A stretch of DNA of 64,000 bases, from positions 248,001-312,000 of the forward strand of contig JAHHDT010000005.1 of the NCBI GenBank assembly GCA_019739225.1, in the 5' to 3' direction. A program made the position numbers and the translations under genes. This document shows positions 63,264 through 64,000 of this stretch, piece after piece. Below the pieces are notes generated by a model. It worked only from the letters and a program-made list of their open reading frames with translations. It made no database searches and was not told the origin of the DNA. The DNA is from Aquamicrobium sp. (GTDB lineage Bacteria; Pseudomonadota; Alphaproteobacteria; Rhizobiales; Rhizobiaceae). The number at the start of each line of letters is the position of its first letter. Position 1 is the stretch's first letter.

Positions 63264-63291
63264 TATCTGACTGACTGCTTTTAAGGGGGGG

Positions 63292-63323
63292 CGGGCGCAG
63301 CCGAAAGGCTTGCGCCCGTTTCT
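63292..63323 (+). terminator. Intrinsic terminator after pnp
   Basis: CGGGCGCA (63292-63299) pairs with TGCGCCCG (63311-63318), and the inner GCC-GAAA-GGC extends the stem with a single bulged T. TTTCTC follows. A run of seven G residues just before the stem is notable. It lies 28 bp beyond the pnp stop. Confidence 0.75.
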
Positions 63324-63343
63324 CATGTAAGGACTGCCGAACA

Positions 63344-64000
63344 ATGAATGACGGAACGCTGAAGACCCTTTTCCACCCCTTCGAAACGGGATCGCTTGAT
63401 GGGCCGGGCGCTGACGCCAGGGTTCTCTTTCTCAATGCCGCCCCCGGCTTCGTATTGCCGGATGGCTTTCCCGAACAGGTCACGCTTCAGCAGGATTTTC
63501 GCCCGGCATTCCGGGCCCTCGAAGGTGGACCGCACACGGTGGTTCCTCAGCCCGAAGGCGAAGGATATGATCTGGTGTTGATCGTGGCGGGGCGCCATCG
63601 GGGCCAGAACGAGCTGTGGGTGGCCGAGGCGCTCAAGCGTGCGCGCGAAGGCGGGCGTATCATCGTTGCGGGCGGCAAGACCGATGGCGCGGCAAGCCTG
63701 CGCAAGCGCCTCGCCGACCTGATGCCGATCGACGATCACGCATCGAAGAACCATGGCGTTGTCTTCTGGATGACGCGCTCGGAATCGACCGATGCCGCCA
63801 TTCAGGCGCTGGAGGCAGCCAACCCGCCGCTTCTTCTGGATGGCGGGTTTCTCACCGTGCCCGGCGTCTTTTCGCAGGAACATGTCGATCCCGCATCGAT
63901 GCTGCTGGCGGAGAACCTGCCGGCGAACCTGGAAGGCGACGCTGCCGACTTCGGCGCGGGCTGGGGTTACCTGTCCGTACAGTTGGCCGAGCGCGCGCCC
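63344..64000 (+). CDS. RsmC-like class I SAM methyltransferase, partial
   Basis: The gene runs off the right edge with 219 codons and no stop seen. The first 195 residues form the RsmC N-terminal pseudo-domain, with LIVAGRHRGQNELWVAEALKRAREGGRIIVAGGKTDGAASLRKRLADLM. Then FLTVPGVFSQEHVDPASMLLAENLP leads into SAM motif I, ADFGAGWGYLSVQLA, near residue 202. This order matches 16S rRNA (guanine-1207-N2)-methyltransferase. The catalytic NPPF/Y motif lies beyond the window, so the target base is inferred only. It starts 21 bp after the pnp terminator. The ribosome site is weak (AAGGACTGCCGAACA). Confidence 0.82.
   Translation, partial: MNDGTLKTLFHPFETGSLDGPGADARVLFLNAAPGFVLPDGFPEQVTLQQDFRPAFRALEGGPHTVVPQPEGEGYDLVLIVAGRHRGQNELWVAEALKRAREGGRIIVAGGKTDGAASLRKRLADLMPIDDHASKNHGVVFWMTRSESTDAAIQALEAANPPLLLDGGFLTVPGVFSQEHVDPASMLLAENLPANLEGDAADFGAGWGYLSVQLAERAP

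Noticed and set aside
60330..63344. A 1004-codon minus-strand frame opposite rpsO and pnp.
   Set aside because: It is the antisense of two highly conserved genes, has low-complexity Leu/Gly/Asp/His composition and no ribosome site.

Overview
The window is high-GC DNA from an alphaproteobacterium, most likely a member of the Hyphomicrobiales (Rhizobiales) close to Mesorhizobium or Phyllobacteriaceae. The evidence is the rimP-nusA-ylxR-infB-rbfA-truB-rpsO-pnp block with an alphaproteobacterial-type rimP leader, the ubiE-ubiB-coaBC block, a perfect CtrA-type box, an HWE histidine kinase, and a GC-rich palindromic intergenic element of a kind common in rhizobial genomes. No phage, insertion sequence, CRISPR array or rRNA is visible. 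There is one tRNA gene, tRNA-Ser(GGA).

Layout. Positions 1-1609 hold a TPP-riboswitch-controlled pyrimidine (thiamine precursor) ABC transporter, thiX and partial thiY. Positions 1717-8070 hold a leftward iron-siderophore uptake locus: DUF2218 protein, binding protein, two permeases, ATPase and TonB-dependent receptor. Positions 8172-17521 hold a divergent catabolic cluster of unknown substrate. Its left arm is an RpiR regulator, a SnoaL-flavin monooxygenase fusion and a BadF-type sugar kinase. Its right arm is an SsuA/NMT1-type ABC transporter, a Gfo/Idh/MocA dehydrogenase and an amidohydrolase. Positions 17537-23089 hold a methyltransferase, an SDR, a PadR/HAAS/GIN-domain envelope operon, tRNA-Ser and msrA. 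Positions 23313-36091 and 43712-45415 hold a dispersed nucleoside uptake and salvage set: a BMP binding protein, ATPase and two permeases, cdd, a purine nucleoside phosphorylase, deoA, an adenosine deaminase and upp. Interleaved with it are an ECF sigma/anti-sigma pair facing a DUF4394 exported protein, and a slyX/thioesterase/alcohol dehydrogenase operon.

Positions 36107-38733 are a compact ArsR-SRPBCC-SRPBCC2-VOC-VOC operon with two perfect palindromic operators and a predicted leaderless start. Positions 38738-43599 are ubiE, ubiB, a vapBC toxin-antitoxin pair inserted with its own operator, coaBC and a GNAT gene. Positions 45471-51261 hold two diguanylate cyclases, a small DMT-like membrane protein, a soluble sugar dehydrogenase and a YiiX-like cysteine hydrolase. 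From 51365 to the end runs the translation and RNA-metabolism block, interrupted by a sensor kinase between truB and rpsO, and ending with a truncated RsmC-like methyltransferase.

The best candidates for undescribed biology are the 8172-17521 catabolic cluster, the GIN beta-helix/PadR envelope operon, the leaderless ArsR operon, and the CtrA box upstream of a diguanylate cyclase gene. All functional statements come from reading the sequence and from family knowledge. No database search was run.
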